The translations under genes and the position numbers were made by a program. This document shows, piece by piece, positions 17,894-25,278 of a stretch of 64,000 bases of DNA. Positions within the stretch are counted from its first letter, which is position 1, and the number at the start of each line of letters is the position of its first letter. A model generated the notes under the pieces. It saw nothing but the letters and a program-made list of their open reading frames with translations, was not told the DNA's origin and ran no database searches. The stretch comes from an uncultured Aquimarina sp. (lineage in GTDB: Bacteria > Bacteroidota > Bacteroidia > Flavobacteriales > Flavobacteriaceae): the NCBI RefSeq assembly GCF_947495315.1, contig NZ_CANLYD010000008.1, positions 186,001 through 250,000 of the forward strand. Reading direction: 5' to 3'.

Positions 17894-17928
17894 AAAAAAA
17901 ATCCTCAAATGAAAACTTCACTTGAGGA
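17894..17928 (-). terminator. Terminator after lipoprotein gene
   Basis: TCCTCAA (17902-17908) pairs with TTGAGGA (17922-17928), with an inner TGAA/TTCA extension. The minus strand then runs into eight T. It insulates operator B from the lipoprotein gene above. Confidence 0.8.
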
Positions 17929-17952
17929 CTGTTTAGTAATTATTGTTATTAT

Positions 17953-18591
17953 TTATTGTCTGATAAAAATCTTGAGATCATCGCTTTTTTTCATAGCGTA
18001 CGAAAGGGATTTATTGCTAAATGATTTCTCCGGTTTGTAATTAGTAAGCGATAGTACATTGGGTAATTTCATATCCCAGGAGCCTGATTTTTTGCTATCT
18101 CCAGGTACAATCATTACTATGTGACCATACGTTTCTGCAGTGTCAATAATCAAAGCTAAACCACCTCTATTGGTATGCGCCAATGCCTGATCAATGGTTT
18201 CCTGAGTTACCGTTCCTAATTGTAACCAGTTCTTGGATCGTTCTGCGATTGGGCGTATACTGTCATACACTACATAACCTAGTTTAGGGTCGCTAAATTC
18301 GGTAAGTTCAAAAGCTTTAGAAATTACTTTCGTAATACTGTTTCTACAGTCGTTTCGTTCAGTACTCGCCTTTTTACAGGTGATAAAATTTTCTACATCT
18401 TGGGCTAGATCTACGTCGGTTAGTTTAGAACTTGAATTGATAGGGTCTACACTATTTGTTTTAGAATCTTTGTCTTCATTGTTTTGAACGGATTCTGTTT
18501 CGTTTTCCGTATCAGTAGTTTTTTGCTTTTGATCATCTTTGCAAGACATCAAGCACAAGATCGATACAAGTAGGAGTAATACTTTTTTCAT
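17953..18591 (-). CDS. Surface lipoprotein with possible NlpC/P60-like hydrolase domain
   Basis: 212 residues. The signal peptide MKKVLLLLVSILCLMSC ends in lipobox LMSC. The residues after the Cys, KDD, match the CKDD-type surface-export signal of Bacteroidota lipoproteins. A low-complexity Asp/Glu/Asn/Ser linker (about 20-55) leads to a globular domain with FITCKKASTERNDC near 70 and GGLALIIDTAETYGHIVMIVPGD near 140 (GGLALI, then GHIVMIVPGD). A Cys plus GHxxxxxPG arrangement is seen in some papain-like peptidoglycan amidases, including type VI effectors, but the match is weak. It has its own terminator and no partner gene. Confidence 0.7.
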   Translation of the reverse strand: MKKVLLLLVSILCLMSCKDDQKQKTTDTENETESVQNNEDKDSKTNSVDPINSSSKLTDVDLAQDVENFITCKKASTERNDCRNSITKVISKAFELTEFSDPKLGYVVYDSIRPIAERSKNWLQLGTVTQETIDQALAHTNRGGLALIIDTAETYGHIVMIVPGDSKKSGSWDMKLPNVLSLTNYKPEKSFSNKSLSYAMKKSDDLKIFIRQ

Positions 18592-18905
18592 AGTTGATTG
18601 GTTTTAGTGTTATAATGATAGGGAAATTTTTCTTGGGTTCAAAGTGATCTTTAATTCCAGTATCCAATTATTTAGTATTCTGTAATAATTTTAACTATAA
18701 ACTAGTAGGGTTTTTTTATAGAAAACTGTTTATCATATAAAAGTGCTATAAAAAGAAGAATGGGGTTATATCTCAATTCATACTCGACTAGTCAGTCGTC
18801 AGTGAATATGTTTTAACGCAGAAAACCAGGTCAAGAGACCTGGTTTTCTTTTTATAGCGATTTTTCTGAAAAGTTGTTTTCAAATTAACAGAGATATTTA
18901 TTGTA
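18592..18905. other. Intergenic region with a plus-oriented terminator hairpin
   Basis: No coding sequence is supported. GAAAACCAGGTC (18821-18832) and GACCTGGTTTTC (18837-18848) form a perfect 12-bp stem with an AAGA loop. The T-run (18849-18853) lies on the plus strand, although both flanking genes are on the minus strand. It could end an unannotated plus-strand small RNA starting above the lipoprotein gene, or act in both directions after the sigma-factor gene. A short palindrome GACTAGTC lies near 18785-18795. Confidence 0.5.
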
Positions 18906-19469
18906 CTACGCAGTGATTCTTAGCTCATTGTATAGTGGATCTTTTTCGATCATTGTCAATAGTTGTCTTTTGACATCAAATTTCTTTTTTCTTGCATATC
19001 CCTCAGAATACCCAGTCATTCGTGAAATTTCTTTAACAGATTTTCCTTGAAAATATAGAAGCATTAGATTTTTATTATCGCTACTTAATTTTTGGAAATG
19101 TTTTCGGTATAAGTGTTCACGATCTTGATTTTCGATATCATTGATGACAGAATATACTTCCTCTTTATCCATTAGATTGGTTTCATCCGTAACGATCTTA
19201 TGTCTGTTACGCAATCGAGTTCTCCAGGTATTTTTACAGATTCCATAAAAATACGTTTTTACAGGCACGCGTATTTCTAAAGTTCCCGACTTTAGTTTTT
19301 GGTATAAAACTACTAATGCATCCTGAAAAATATCTTCTACATCTTGCATGGTCCCATCATTGCGAAGAATATATCCCTGAATGTATCTGATGTTGTCTCG
19401 ATAAAAAACCTTTAGTACCCGTTCATCCCCTTTAATAATCCCGGATATTACTACTTGATCTGTATTCAT
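18906..19469 (-). CDS. ECF-type RNA polymerase sigma factor
   Basis: 187 residues. Region 2 is visible as FYRDNIRYIQGYILRNDG and DVEDIFQDALVVLYQKL (about 22-60), followed by KTYFYGICKNTWRTRLRN. Region 4 carries the helix-turn-helix GKSVKEISRMTGYSEGYARKKK, seen in part as VKEISRMTGYSEGYARKK (about 150). No FecR-like or other anti-sigma gene is adjacent, which is a departure from the common iron-transport arrangement. The promoter specificity and regulon cannot be told from the sequence. It is the only gene between two intergenic regions that contain repeats. Confidence 0.9.
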   Translation of the reverse strand: MNTDQVVISGIIKGDERVLKVFYRDNIRYIQGYILRNDGTMQDVEDIFQDALVVLYQKLKSGTLEIRVPVKTYFYGICKNTWRTRLRNRHKIVTDETNLMDKEEVYSVINDIENQDREHLYRKHFQKLSSDNKNLMLLYFQGKSVKEISRMTGYSEGYARKKKFDVKRQLLTMIEKDPLYNELRITA

Positions 19470-19986
19470 TTTTCCCGTTACTTTTTTTGTTTATACTATT
19501 CGTTTTCTGACTAGAATCTTTAAATACAACGCTACTTTTTTTTGATGGTACAAACATAGATGTACTACAGATAAAGTCCTTACAGATTTCCGTAATCGAG
19601 GGAATTTTTTTAGAAAAAAGTGATAAAAACAGGGTTTGACTGCTTTGTTTAGATCTTGTTTTGAGTGTATTATTGAAATGAAATTATAAAATGAGCTAGA
19701 TAGATTTTTTTTAACCTTTTTGTTGGTTTTTACTTTTGCCAGTAACATCTCTCTAAATCTCCTCGCCGCGGCGAGGAGACTTTCTAACCTGAGTTCGACA
19801 TAAGAAAATTTACGTCAGTTTGAGTGATCCGCCTCAGGCGGATTGTATCGAAGACGAGTAAATTTTAATCAAAAGCCTAATTTCGATACCCTCCACAGGC
19901 GGGCAAGCTAATTTTTCTTCGTTTCACTATGAAAAATCACTCAATTTGATGGCTTTTTTAAACCAAATCCTTAGATCGAATTGAAA
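19470..19986. other. Repeat-bearing intergenic region
   Basis: No real gene is seen; an 85-codon minus-strand reading over 19491-19748 has low-complexity composition and no family signature. Two G+C-rich palindromes stand out against the A+T-rich background: a perfect 22-bp one at 19758-19779 with core CTCGCCGCGGCGAG, and ATCCGCCTcAGGCGGAT near 19824-19840. Both are mixed with CTTCGATA- and GAGTTCGACA-type fragments like those near 1.4 kb. They look like dispersed repeats, not regulatory sites of the flanking genes. Confidence 0.5.
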
Positions 19987-20652
19987 TTATAACAACCCTA
20001 AATCCTTCACAATAGCTACTAAATGTGTGGTGTTTTTAGCTTTGAAATCATCAAAAAGTTTACTCACTCTTTTATCGATAGTGCTTTCGCTATTGGGAGA
20101 GATTTTTTGTTTTTTTAATTTTTGTACAATCTCTTTTTTGGTAAACCCAAGGGCCAATTCCTCTAAAAGCATGATGTCAAAATCATCTAGATTGATAATG
20201 TTATCTTGATTAGCATCTTTTACTTCTGGAGGGAGTACAATATTTCCTTTATATACGCCTTGAATACAGTGCACTAGTTCTTTTATGGCATGCTGACCTT
20301 TGCATACATAGCCGTTTATATTGAGTTTTTGGAATAACATATTAATTTTATCAGGTCGGCTTTCTTGAGAATATACGATTACGTTAATATCAGGTTGTAT
20401 TTTTCTAATATCTTGGATGAGTTCTATACCAGAAGTTCTGGTTTGTACTTTATGATTTTCTTTAAAAGAAAGATCAGTAATTAGCAACTCAAACGGTTCT
20501 TCCTCCTGATGTGCTTTTCTAAATTTTAAATATGCATCATCACAATACTGAGCTTCGTGAATGTTATAAATTTTAACTTCATCGTTCAGTACTTTTACAA
20601 TACCTTGATTAGCGATTTCATAATCTTCTGCTACCAATACTTTTGTAAACAT
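19987..20652 (-). CDS. NarL/LuxR-type response regulator
   Basis: 221 residues. The receiver domain (about 1-125) begins KVLVAEDYEIANQGI with acidic pocket residues, the phospho-acceptor Asp in LLITDLSF (about residue 60), and a Lys near GYVCKGQHAI. The C-terminal DNA-binding helix-turn-helix reads LEELALGFTKKEIVQKL, then SESTIDKRVSKLFDDF, as in LuxR/NarL regulators. It lies just downstream of the TPR histidine kinase gene and almost certainly pairs with it. The space between them holds a duplicated kinase tail and a REPIN-like palindrome. Target genes unknown. Confidence 0.9.
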   Translation of the reverse strand: MFTKVLVAEDYEIANQGIVKVLNDEVKIYNIHEAQYCDDAYLKFRKAHQEEEPFELLITDLSFKENHKVQTRTSGIELIQDIRKIQPDINVIVYSQESRPDKINMLFQKLNINGYVCKGQHAIKELVHCIQGVYKGNIVLPPEVKDANQDNIINLDDFDIMLLEELALGFTKKEIVQKLKKQKISPNSESTIDKRVSKLFDDFKAKNTTHLVAIVKDLGLL

Positions 20653-20671
20653 ATTTGATCCTTTTTAGCAC

Positions 20672-20760
20672 GGGATTTTAATCTCAGCTTTAAAGCCTTT
20701 ATCTATTTCTGAGTCAAAGATAATAGTTCCTTTAATAGCTTGAATACGCTTTTCCGTATT
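20672..20760 (-). repeat. Duplicate of the 3' end of the adjacent histidine kinase gene
   Basis: These 89 bp match 20918-21006 with five differences by eye. On the minus strand they encode NTEKRIQAIKGTIIFDSE and GFKAEIKIP, then a stop, the last residues of the kinase ATPase domain. No start codon or upstream kinase sequence accompanies this copy. It is a gene-tail remnant, not a functional gene. Confidence 0.85.
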
Positions 20761-20792
20761 ACAAGTCTGTTTTTGCGTTACTTTACCCAGAA

Positions 20793-20871
20793 ATGGATTC
20801 CAGCCTTCGCTGGAATGACAAAAAAATAAAAACCAAAATGACTTGTCATTCTTGCGTAGGCCAGAATCCAT
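20793..20871. repeat. REPIN-like paired palindrome
   Basis: Two 29-bp arms, 20793-20821 and 20843-20871, are inverted copies beginning ATGGATTC and ending GAATGACAA with a few mismatches, separated by 21 bp of A-rich sequence. This is the form of a REP doublet, mobilised elsewhere by RAYT transposases; similar ATTCC...GGAAT palindromes are widespread in bacteria. No RAYT gene is in the window. It sits between the two copies of the kinase tail. Confidence 0.7.
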
Positions 20872-20910
20872 ATTCGTAAGACGGTTTTCTTGTAATTACT
20901 TTGCCGTTTC

Positions 20911-22893
20911 CTATGTTGGGATTTTAATCTCAGCTTTAAAGCCTTTGTTTTTTTCTGAGTCAAAGATAATAGTTCCATTGATAGCTTGAATACGCTTTTC
21001 CGTATTGCGGAGTCCATTTTTTGATTTTATATCCTCTTTTTGGATGCCTACGCCGTTGTCAGAATACTTTATGATCAATTTGTTCTTTTCGTTTTTAAAC
21101 ACAATGGCTACCAAATCTGCCTGACTATGTTTTTGCATATTGGTCATCAGTTCTTGTAGTACTCTATAGATGGTAATTTTTAGATTTTTGTCTACCGTAT
21201 CCCAACTAATTTTTTCTATACCTCTAAGAATGAGTTTGATGTTGTTTTTGGTATAATTGGTCAACATATCCGTTAATTCTTCTAGATAGGTTTCATCTAC
21301 TTCGAATTCACTATTTTCTCTAGAGATATCTCTGGCTTTGGTATAAGCAGTATTTAGTTTTTTGGTGATTTGTGGATCGTGCGGATCGTTTTGATATTGC
21401 ATCATCACCTGAAAAATGTCATTCCCTAACTCATCATGTAATCGTTTAGAAATCCGGGTTTCTGTTTCATAAGCCGCCTGGAATTCTACAATTTTGTTTT
21501 GTTGCGCTAGATATCGATTACGTTGCCTAGAAAAGTATATCAAAAACCCAATAAATGTAACTAGCAATAATAATCCAAGAAGATAGATAGTATTTTGGTT
21601 TTGGACTTCTATGATTTCCTTTTTTTTCTGCTCATTTTCTTTTTCTAGGTTTTCACTTTCGAAACGTATTCTGGCAAATTTATCTCTAAATAAATTATCT
21701 CTTTTGGTCAGACTGTCACTTAGCTTAATATATTTCATAGCATATGTTCGTCCTTTTTCTGGTGGAGAAACCTGCGCTAATAAATCATAGGCTTGGAGGA
21801 GTTCTGTGTTCTCATTGATTGTATTAGCAGCTTGTTTGGCTTTTTCTGCAAATTCTTTTGCTAGATTATGATCCCCTTTTGATTGATAATATTCCGCCAA
21901 ATGTAGACTGCTTGTGGAAATACCAACTATATCATTTATACTGTCTCTTATCCTATAGGCTTTGTTAAATAAATAGAGAGCACTGTCATTATTTTTATGT
22001 GCAAGAAATTTTACATAACCAAGGTTGTCTAATAGTCTAGCAAGCCTTTTGGGTCTTTTGTTTAAGAAGTCTTTATAAGCTAACCCTTTTTTATATTCTC
22101 TAATAGCTTTGCCGTATTGTTTCTGAGATTTATACGTAGTGCCTGTATTGTTATGCATTAGTGTTCGATAAAGCGTATCTTTTCCAGTATTTTTAGCATA
22201 TTCCGCGGCTTTCGAATGATACTTTATTGCATCATCATATCGTTCTAACTGCTTCGCTATTATTCCTAAATTATTATAGGATAAAGGGATATATTGTAGG
22301 TTTCCAGATAATTCAAATTTTTGAATTGCTTGTATTGTTAGATCTTCACTTTCCCTATAATTCTTTACGATTCTGGATAATTTTGCAAGATCTATTAATG
22401 TCCTTCCTTGATCAAATGTATATTCAATAGGATCATTATTCTTATTTTTTTCTAATTGAATATATATTTTATTCGCTGCATAAAAATATTTATATGTACT
22501 ATCCAATGTTCTGTTTCTATACCAAATAGCCTTGTAATTATAAGATTTTGCTATTCCAACAGAATCAGAGAGGGATTTTGATAATTTTAACGCTTTTTCG
22601 TTTATTCTATTTAATTGATAGTAATTTTTCATGTAATAATATGAACTGGCTATCTCTTGCAGTTTATCTACTTTAAAATGTGAATCATCAAAAGTGTTAA
22701 CAAGCTCTAAAGCTTTTATTAAGTTGAATTCACGTTCTTTTAGGGGCAGTGATTTGATTTCTGATTCTTTTATTAATTCATTTATTAAATTGGATACGGA
22801 TTTTTCGTTGTTTAGAAGTTCTTCGTTTCGATTACAACCAATGAAAACATAAAAAATGAATATTGCTAAGGATTTCCACTTCAAGAAATTCAT
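20911..22893 (-). CDS. TPR sensor histidine kinase (HisKA_3 type), lipoprotein-like N-terminus
   Basis: 660 residues. The N-terminus IFIFYVFIGCNRNEE carries a lipobox-like Cys, so it may be lipid-anchored as well as membrane-spanning. TPR repeats fill about 60-380 (for example YNNLGIIAKQLERYDDAIKYH), a transmembrane helix lies near 435-455 (TIYLLGLLLLVTFIGF), and a coiled region leads to the HisKA_3 phosphoacceptor RISKRLHDELGND (His near 486). The ATPase domain has ELMTNMQKHSQAD, KYSDNGVGI and GLRNTEKRIQAI. This family senses unknown periplasmic or stress signals and phosphorylates LuxR-type regulators, here the gene immediately downstream. Its last 89 bp are duplicated at 20672-20760. Confidence 0.9.
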   Translation of the reverse strand: MNFLKWKSLAIFIFYVFIGCNRNEELLNNEKSVSNLINELIKESEIKSLPLKEREFNLIKALELVNTFDDSHFKVDKLQEIASSYYYMKNYYQLNRINEKALKLSKSLSDSVGIAKSYNYKAIWYRNRTLDSTYKYFYAANKIYIQLEKNKNNDPIEYTFDQGRTLIDLAKLSRIVKNYRESEDLTIQAIQKFELSGNLQYIPLSYNNLGIIAKQLERYDDAIKYHSKAAEYAKNTGKDTLYRTLMHNNTGTTYKSQKQYGKAIREYKKGLAYKDFLNKRPKRLARLLDNLGYVKFLAHKNNDSALYLFNKAYRIRDSINDIVGISTSSLHLAEYYQSKGDHNLAKEFAEKAKQAANTINENTELLQAYDLLAQVSPPEKGRTYAMKYIKLSDSLTKRDNLFRDKFARIRFESENLEKENEQKKKEIIEVQNQNTIYLLGLLLLVTFIGFLIYFSRQRNRYLAQQNKIVEFQAAYETETRISKRLHDELGNDIFQVMMQYQNDPHDPQITKKLNTAYTKARDISRENSEFEVDETYLEELTDMLTNYTKNNIKLILRGIEKISWDTVDKNLKITIYRVLQELMTNMQKHSQADLVAIVFKNEKNKLIIKYSDNGVGIQKEDIKSKNGLRNTEKRIQAINGTIIFDSEKNKGFKAEIKIPT

Positions 22894-23037
22894 ATTAGGA
22901 TTAATTAAACATCTAAATTAAAAATTATCTATTAAAAGGAGGAATTATTTTTTATGATAACCCCTCCAGTTAGATTAGTTTTTAAAACTAAATATTAATC
23001 AAGCAGTTTGAAATTTTAAGTTTATATAATATTAAAA

Positions 23038-23193
23038 TTAAGTACCTACATCCTCATCCTCATCTTCCGTTGGTTGTAGACTACTTGTCTCTACTTGCTC
23101 GACTCCAACTTCCTCTTGGAGAGTAGGAGGGTCGCAAGAAACGAAGTTTAGACCTAATAATACGGCTAATAGTAAAAATTTTAAAGTTTTCAT
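23038..23193 (-). CDS. Tiny lipoprotein with acidic tail
   Basis: 51 residues from the ATG at 23193 (MKTLKFLLLAVLLGLNFVSC); an upstream in-frame ATG at 23244 is rejected because it lies in a structured leader and would spoil the signal peptide. The lipobox FVSC predicts a mature peptide of about 32 residues, ending in an EDEDEDV acidic stretch. No family recognised. The strongly structured leader (23221-23283) suggests post-transcriptional control. Small acidic lipoproteins of this kind are common in Flavobacteriia and often lack known roles. Confidence 0.65.
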   Translation of the reverse strand: MKTLKFLLLAVLLGLNFVSCDPPTLQEEVGVEQVETSSLQPTEDEDEDVGT

Positions 23194-23220
23194 GTTGTTA
23201 GTTGTTTGATATTCCAATTG

Positions 23221-23283
23221 TTGGGGTACGCCCATAGGTTGCAACCCCAGCTAGTATGTGGATACATACCTAGTACCTATGGG
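23221..23283 (-). promoter_or_regulatory. Structured leader with competing hairpins
   Basis: CCCATAGGT (23231-23239) pairs with ACCTATGGG (23275-23283), with an inner CTAGTATGT/ACATACCTAG stem that has one bulge. An alternative pairing, TGGGGT (23222-23227) with ACCCCA (23244-23249), uses bases between the arms of the first stem and overlaps the palindrome GGTTGCAACC (23237-23246). The two folds cannot both form fully. The element ends 28 bp above the tiny lipoprotein start. Confidence 0.5.
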
Positions 23284-23666
23284 AAATGATCAATAGGGTT
23301 GGGAAAGTGATCCTATTACAGTTGCGATACCTTACTTTCCCCTTTTCGGGTAGCGGCAAACTGTAGTTCGATAGACTCCGTGTGATATATCAGATTGTTA
23401 GTTAGGATCTGGTAGATCTACGTGAGTCTTCGATAGGCTCAGATTGACAAAACTAATTTTGTAACCTTGTTTCAATAAGCGTCATAGAAAATAATGACAG
23501 ATAATGCTCGATAAGTGGATCTTGTACTCTTACAATAAGTGATTTATTAGGTAGCTGTTTTAAAAAGTTTTTAGAGTTCCTTCTCCTTGGGGAGAAGAGA
23601 CTTTTACTTTGATAAAATTGCAACTAACTTTTGATCTTTACCATCACTCTTTGCAGCTTACTAGAT
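23284..23666. other. Intergenic stretch with partial repeats
   Basis: No gene is supported. A CCCCTTTTCGGG hairpin-like run lies near 23338-23350. A repeat end, AGTTCCTTCTCCTTGGGGAGAAG, lies near 23574-23596 and matches the left arm of the inverted repeat at 23945. A CTTCGATAGGCTCAGA fragment near 23429 resembles the dispersed repeats at 1.4 and 19.8 kb. The stretch appears to be an accumulation of repeat debris. Confidence 0.45.
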
Positions 23667-23897
23667 CTACACTATATGCGAAGTATAGCTATCTGTTACT
23701 AGCACTTCAAGAATGTTCTTGCTAAGTAAATTCAGCGCTTTTTCCAGCTCTGTAGTACCGTTTACACTTGGCATTTTTTCTGGAGTAGCATTAACAACCG
23801 AAGTGTGTAATCCTATTCCGTCGAAGCCTGCAAATGCATCGGCTAACAGATAATTTCTGATCTCCTGCTTCTTTTTAGAAAATTGATTAAACTTCAT
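23667..23897 (-). CDS. Small orphan protein downstream of operator C
   Basis: 76 residues, soluble, no signal peptide or Cys. Sequence features: a basic start MKFNQFSKKKQEIRNYLLAD, a Gly-rich patch AGFDGIGLH, and a C-terminal helix ELEKALNLLSKNILEVLV. No family recognised. The start context (AAAAAAACAACA before ATG) is typical of well-translated Bacteroidota genes. Operator C and its TTTG box point toward this gene, with a predicted start about 195 bp above the ATG, and an 92-bp inverted repeat lies in that leader. It may be the cognate target of the divergent WYL regulator. Confidence 0.55.
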   Translation of the reverse strand: MKFNQFSKKKQEIRNYLLADAFAGFDGIGLHTSVVNATPEKMPSVNGTTELEKALNLLSKNILEVLVTDSYTSHIV

Positions 23898-23944
23898 TGT
23901 TGTTTTTTTAAAATTGTTATTTTTTTTTGATTTAAAATTAAATA

Positions 23945-24036
23945 GAGTTCCTTCTCCTTGGGGAGAAGGTTAGGATGCGGGGTTCTTATATCGAAAGCCC
24001 TCACCTTAATCCTCTCCCAGAGGGAGAGGAAACTTA
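23945..24036. repeat. MITE-like inverted repeat in the small-gene leader
   Basis: The left arm GAGTTCCTTCTCCTTGGGGA continues to GGTTAGGATG (23945-23977). The right arm is its imperfect inverse, CACCTTAATCCTCTCCCAGA continuing to GGAAACTT (24002-24036). This resembles the widespread CTCTCCC...GGGAGAGG bacterial palindromic repeat. One arm alone recurs near 23574. It carries no coding sequence. Confidence 0.65.
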
Positions 24037-24098
24037 AATTATGAATACATAATATTTTAATTTCTATAATAATCTTTATTGTTTTATTATTTATAGTA

Positions 24099-24134
24099 CA
24101 AATATGCGACGTCAGTACGCATTCTTTTTGCGTA
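24099..24134 (-). promoter_or_regulatory. Operator C in the WYL/small-gene divergent region
   Basis: Minus-strand dyad TACGCAAAAAGAATGCGTA (24116-24134). TTTG (24099-24102) follows after 13 bases as part of CATATTTG, close to the -7 consensus. Read this way the promoter faces the 76-residue gene. The WYL start codon is 129 bp away on the other side, so the site could also mediate autoregulation. Confidence 0.72.
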
Positions 24135-24263
24135 GTTGAAAATAAAACGTATTTTTTCGAATTATTTTTGATATTGAACTATAAAGCATAGTTTGTTTGT
24201 TGTGTACCTTTCGACTCCGCTCAAGGTGACAGAAACATTCGTGTTTTTCTAAAAAAAACTAAA

Positions 24264-25274
24264 ATGGCTTCTAATAAAAATGCATTAATCCGGTATAAAA
24301 CAATTGATCAATGTCTACGTAATAAATTTAAACAGTGGGTGTTAGACGATCTTATTGAGGCATGTTCTGACGCATTATATGAATATGAAGGAAAAGATGT
24401 ATATGTAAGTAAAAGAACCGTACAGTTGGATATCCAGATGATGCGTAGTGATAAATTAGGCTATAACGCACCCATAGAAGTGTATCAGCGTAAATATTAT
24501 AGGTATGCAGAAGAGGATTATAGTATAATGAATATTCCTGTCACGGATCATGATATTAAGATCATGAATGAATCCATACAGATATTGAGACAGTTTAAGG
24601 ATTTTTCTCTTTTTAAAGAAATGAATGGCGTATTAGAACGATTAGAAGATTCCGTATATGCAACTCAGAAAGATAACATTCCAATTATTCATTTAGAAAA
24701 AAATGAACAACTAAAGGGGTTAGAGCATATCGATAGATTGTACCATGCCATACAAAACAAACAAGTATTGAAGATTTCATATAAATCTTTTAAGGCAAGA
24801 GATGAAACTGAAATCATTATCCATCCTCAGTTATTAAAAGAGTTTAATAACCGATGGTTTTTACTAGCAATAGGACACAAACGAAAGGTGTTGACGACTT
24901 TCGCATTGGATAGAATCGTTAACATCCAAAATTCTGAGGGAAGTATTACGTATATAGATCAACATATTGATGGTGATGTATATTATAAAGATGTGGTGGG
25001 TGTAACAGTTTCAGAAAATGTAGCGCCTGAACTGATAAAATTTAGAATAGATAATCGTAATGCTCCGTATGTGATAACAAAGCCATTTCATACTTCACAG
25101 GAAATTTTATCGCAAGATGAAAGAGGAGCAACTTTTAGTATTAAAGTGCAACTAAATTTTGAATTGGAGCGGTTAATTCTAGGTTTTGGAGATAGTATAG
25201 AAGTATTACAGCCAGAGCGATTGCGTGACAGGATTCATGGAAAATTAAAACGAGCTTTAGGAAAGTATGAATAG
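24264..25274 (+). CDS. WYL-domain transcriptional regulator
   Basis: 336 residues. An N-terminal winged helix-turn-helix (about 1-80, with KRTVQLDIQMMRSDKLGY) precedes a linker and a WYL domain (about 150-235) with VLKISYKSFKAR, HPQLLKEFNNRWFLLAIGH and FALDRI. A WCX-like dimerisation domain (about 250-336) ends LRDRIHGKLKRALGKYE. WYL proteins such as PafBC, BrxR and CapW respond to nucleic-acid or nucleotide ligands and control DNA-damage or defence genes. Operator C lies in its upstream region, and the same dyad precedes hen1 and a nucleotidyltransferase gene, so it is the best candidate for their regulator. That assignment is inference. The next gene is convergent, 4 bp away. Confidence 0.9.
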   Translation: MASNKNALIRYKTIDQCLRNKFKQWVLDDLIEACSDALYEYEGKDVYVSKRTVQLDIQMMRSDKLGYNAPIEVYQRKYYRYAEEDYSIMNIPVTDHDIKIMNESIQILRQFKDFSLFKEMNGVLERLEDSVYATQKDNIPIIHLEKNEQLKGLEHIDRLYHAIQNKQVLKISYKSFKARDETEIIIHPQLLKEFNNRWFLLAIGHKRKVLTTFALDRIVNIQNSEGSITYIDQHIDGDVYYKDVVGVTVSENVAPELIKFRIDNRNAPYVITKPFHTSQEILSQDERGATFSIKVQLNFELERLILGFGDSIEVLQPERLRDRIHGKLKRALGKYE

Positions 25275-25278
25275 CAGT

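Noticed and set aside
18890..18925. Fourth copy of the TACGCA operator near the end of the sigma-factor gene
   Set aside because: TACGCA is followed after 7 bp by TTAGCT, not YGCGTA, so there is only a half site, and it lies inside coding sequence.
19491..19748. 85-codon minus-strand reading as a gene
   Set aside because: Biased Lys/Leu/Phe composition, no family match, no start context; lies in the sigma-factor promoter region.
20665..20871. 68-codon protein containing the duplicated kinase tail
   Set aside because: Its first 35 codons are the REPIN palindrome and spacer; the rest is the duplicated 3' tail without a catalytic core.
20778..21017. Minus-strand reading through the REPIN as a protein
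   Set aside because: It is an alternative frame of the kinase tail joined to palindromic repeat sequence.
23945..24036. Insertion sequence upstream of the small orphan gene
   Set aside because: Only about 92 bp with imperfect inverted arms and no transposase; classed as a MITE-like palindromic repeat.
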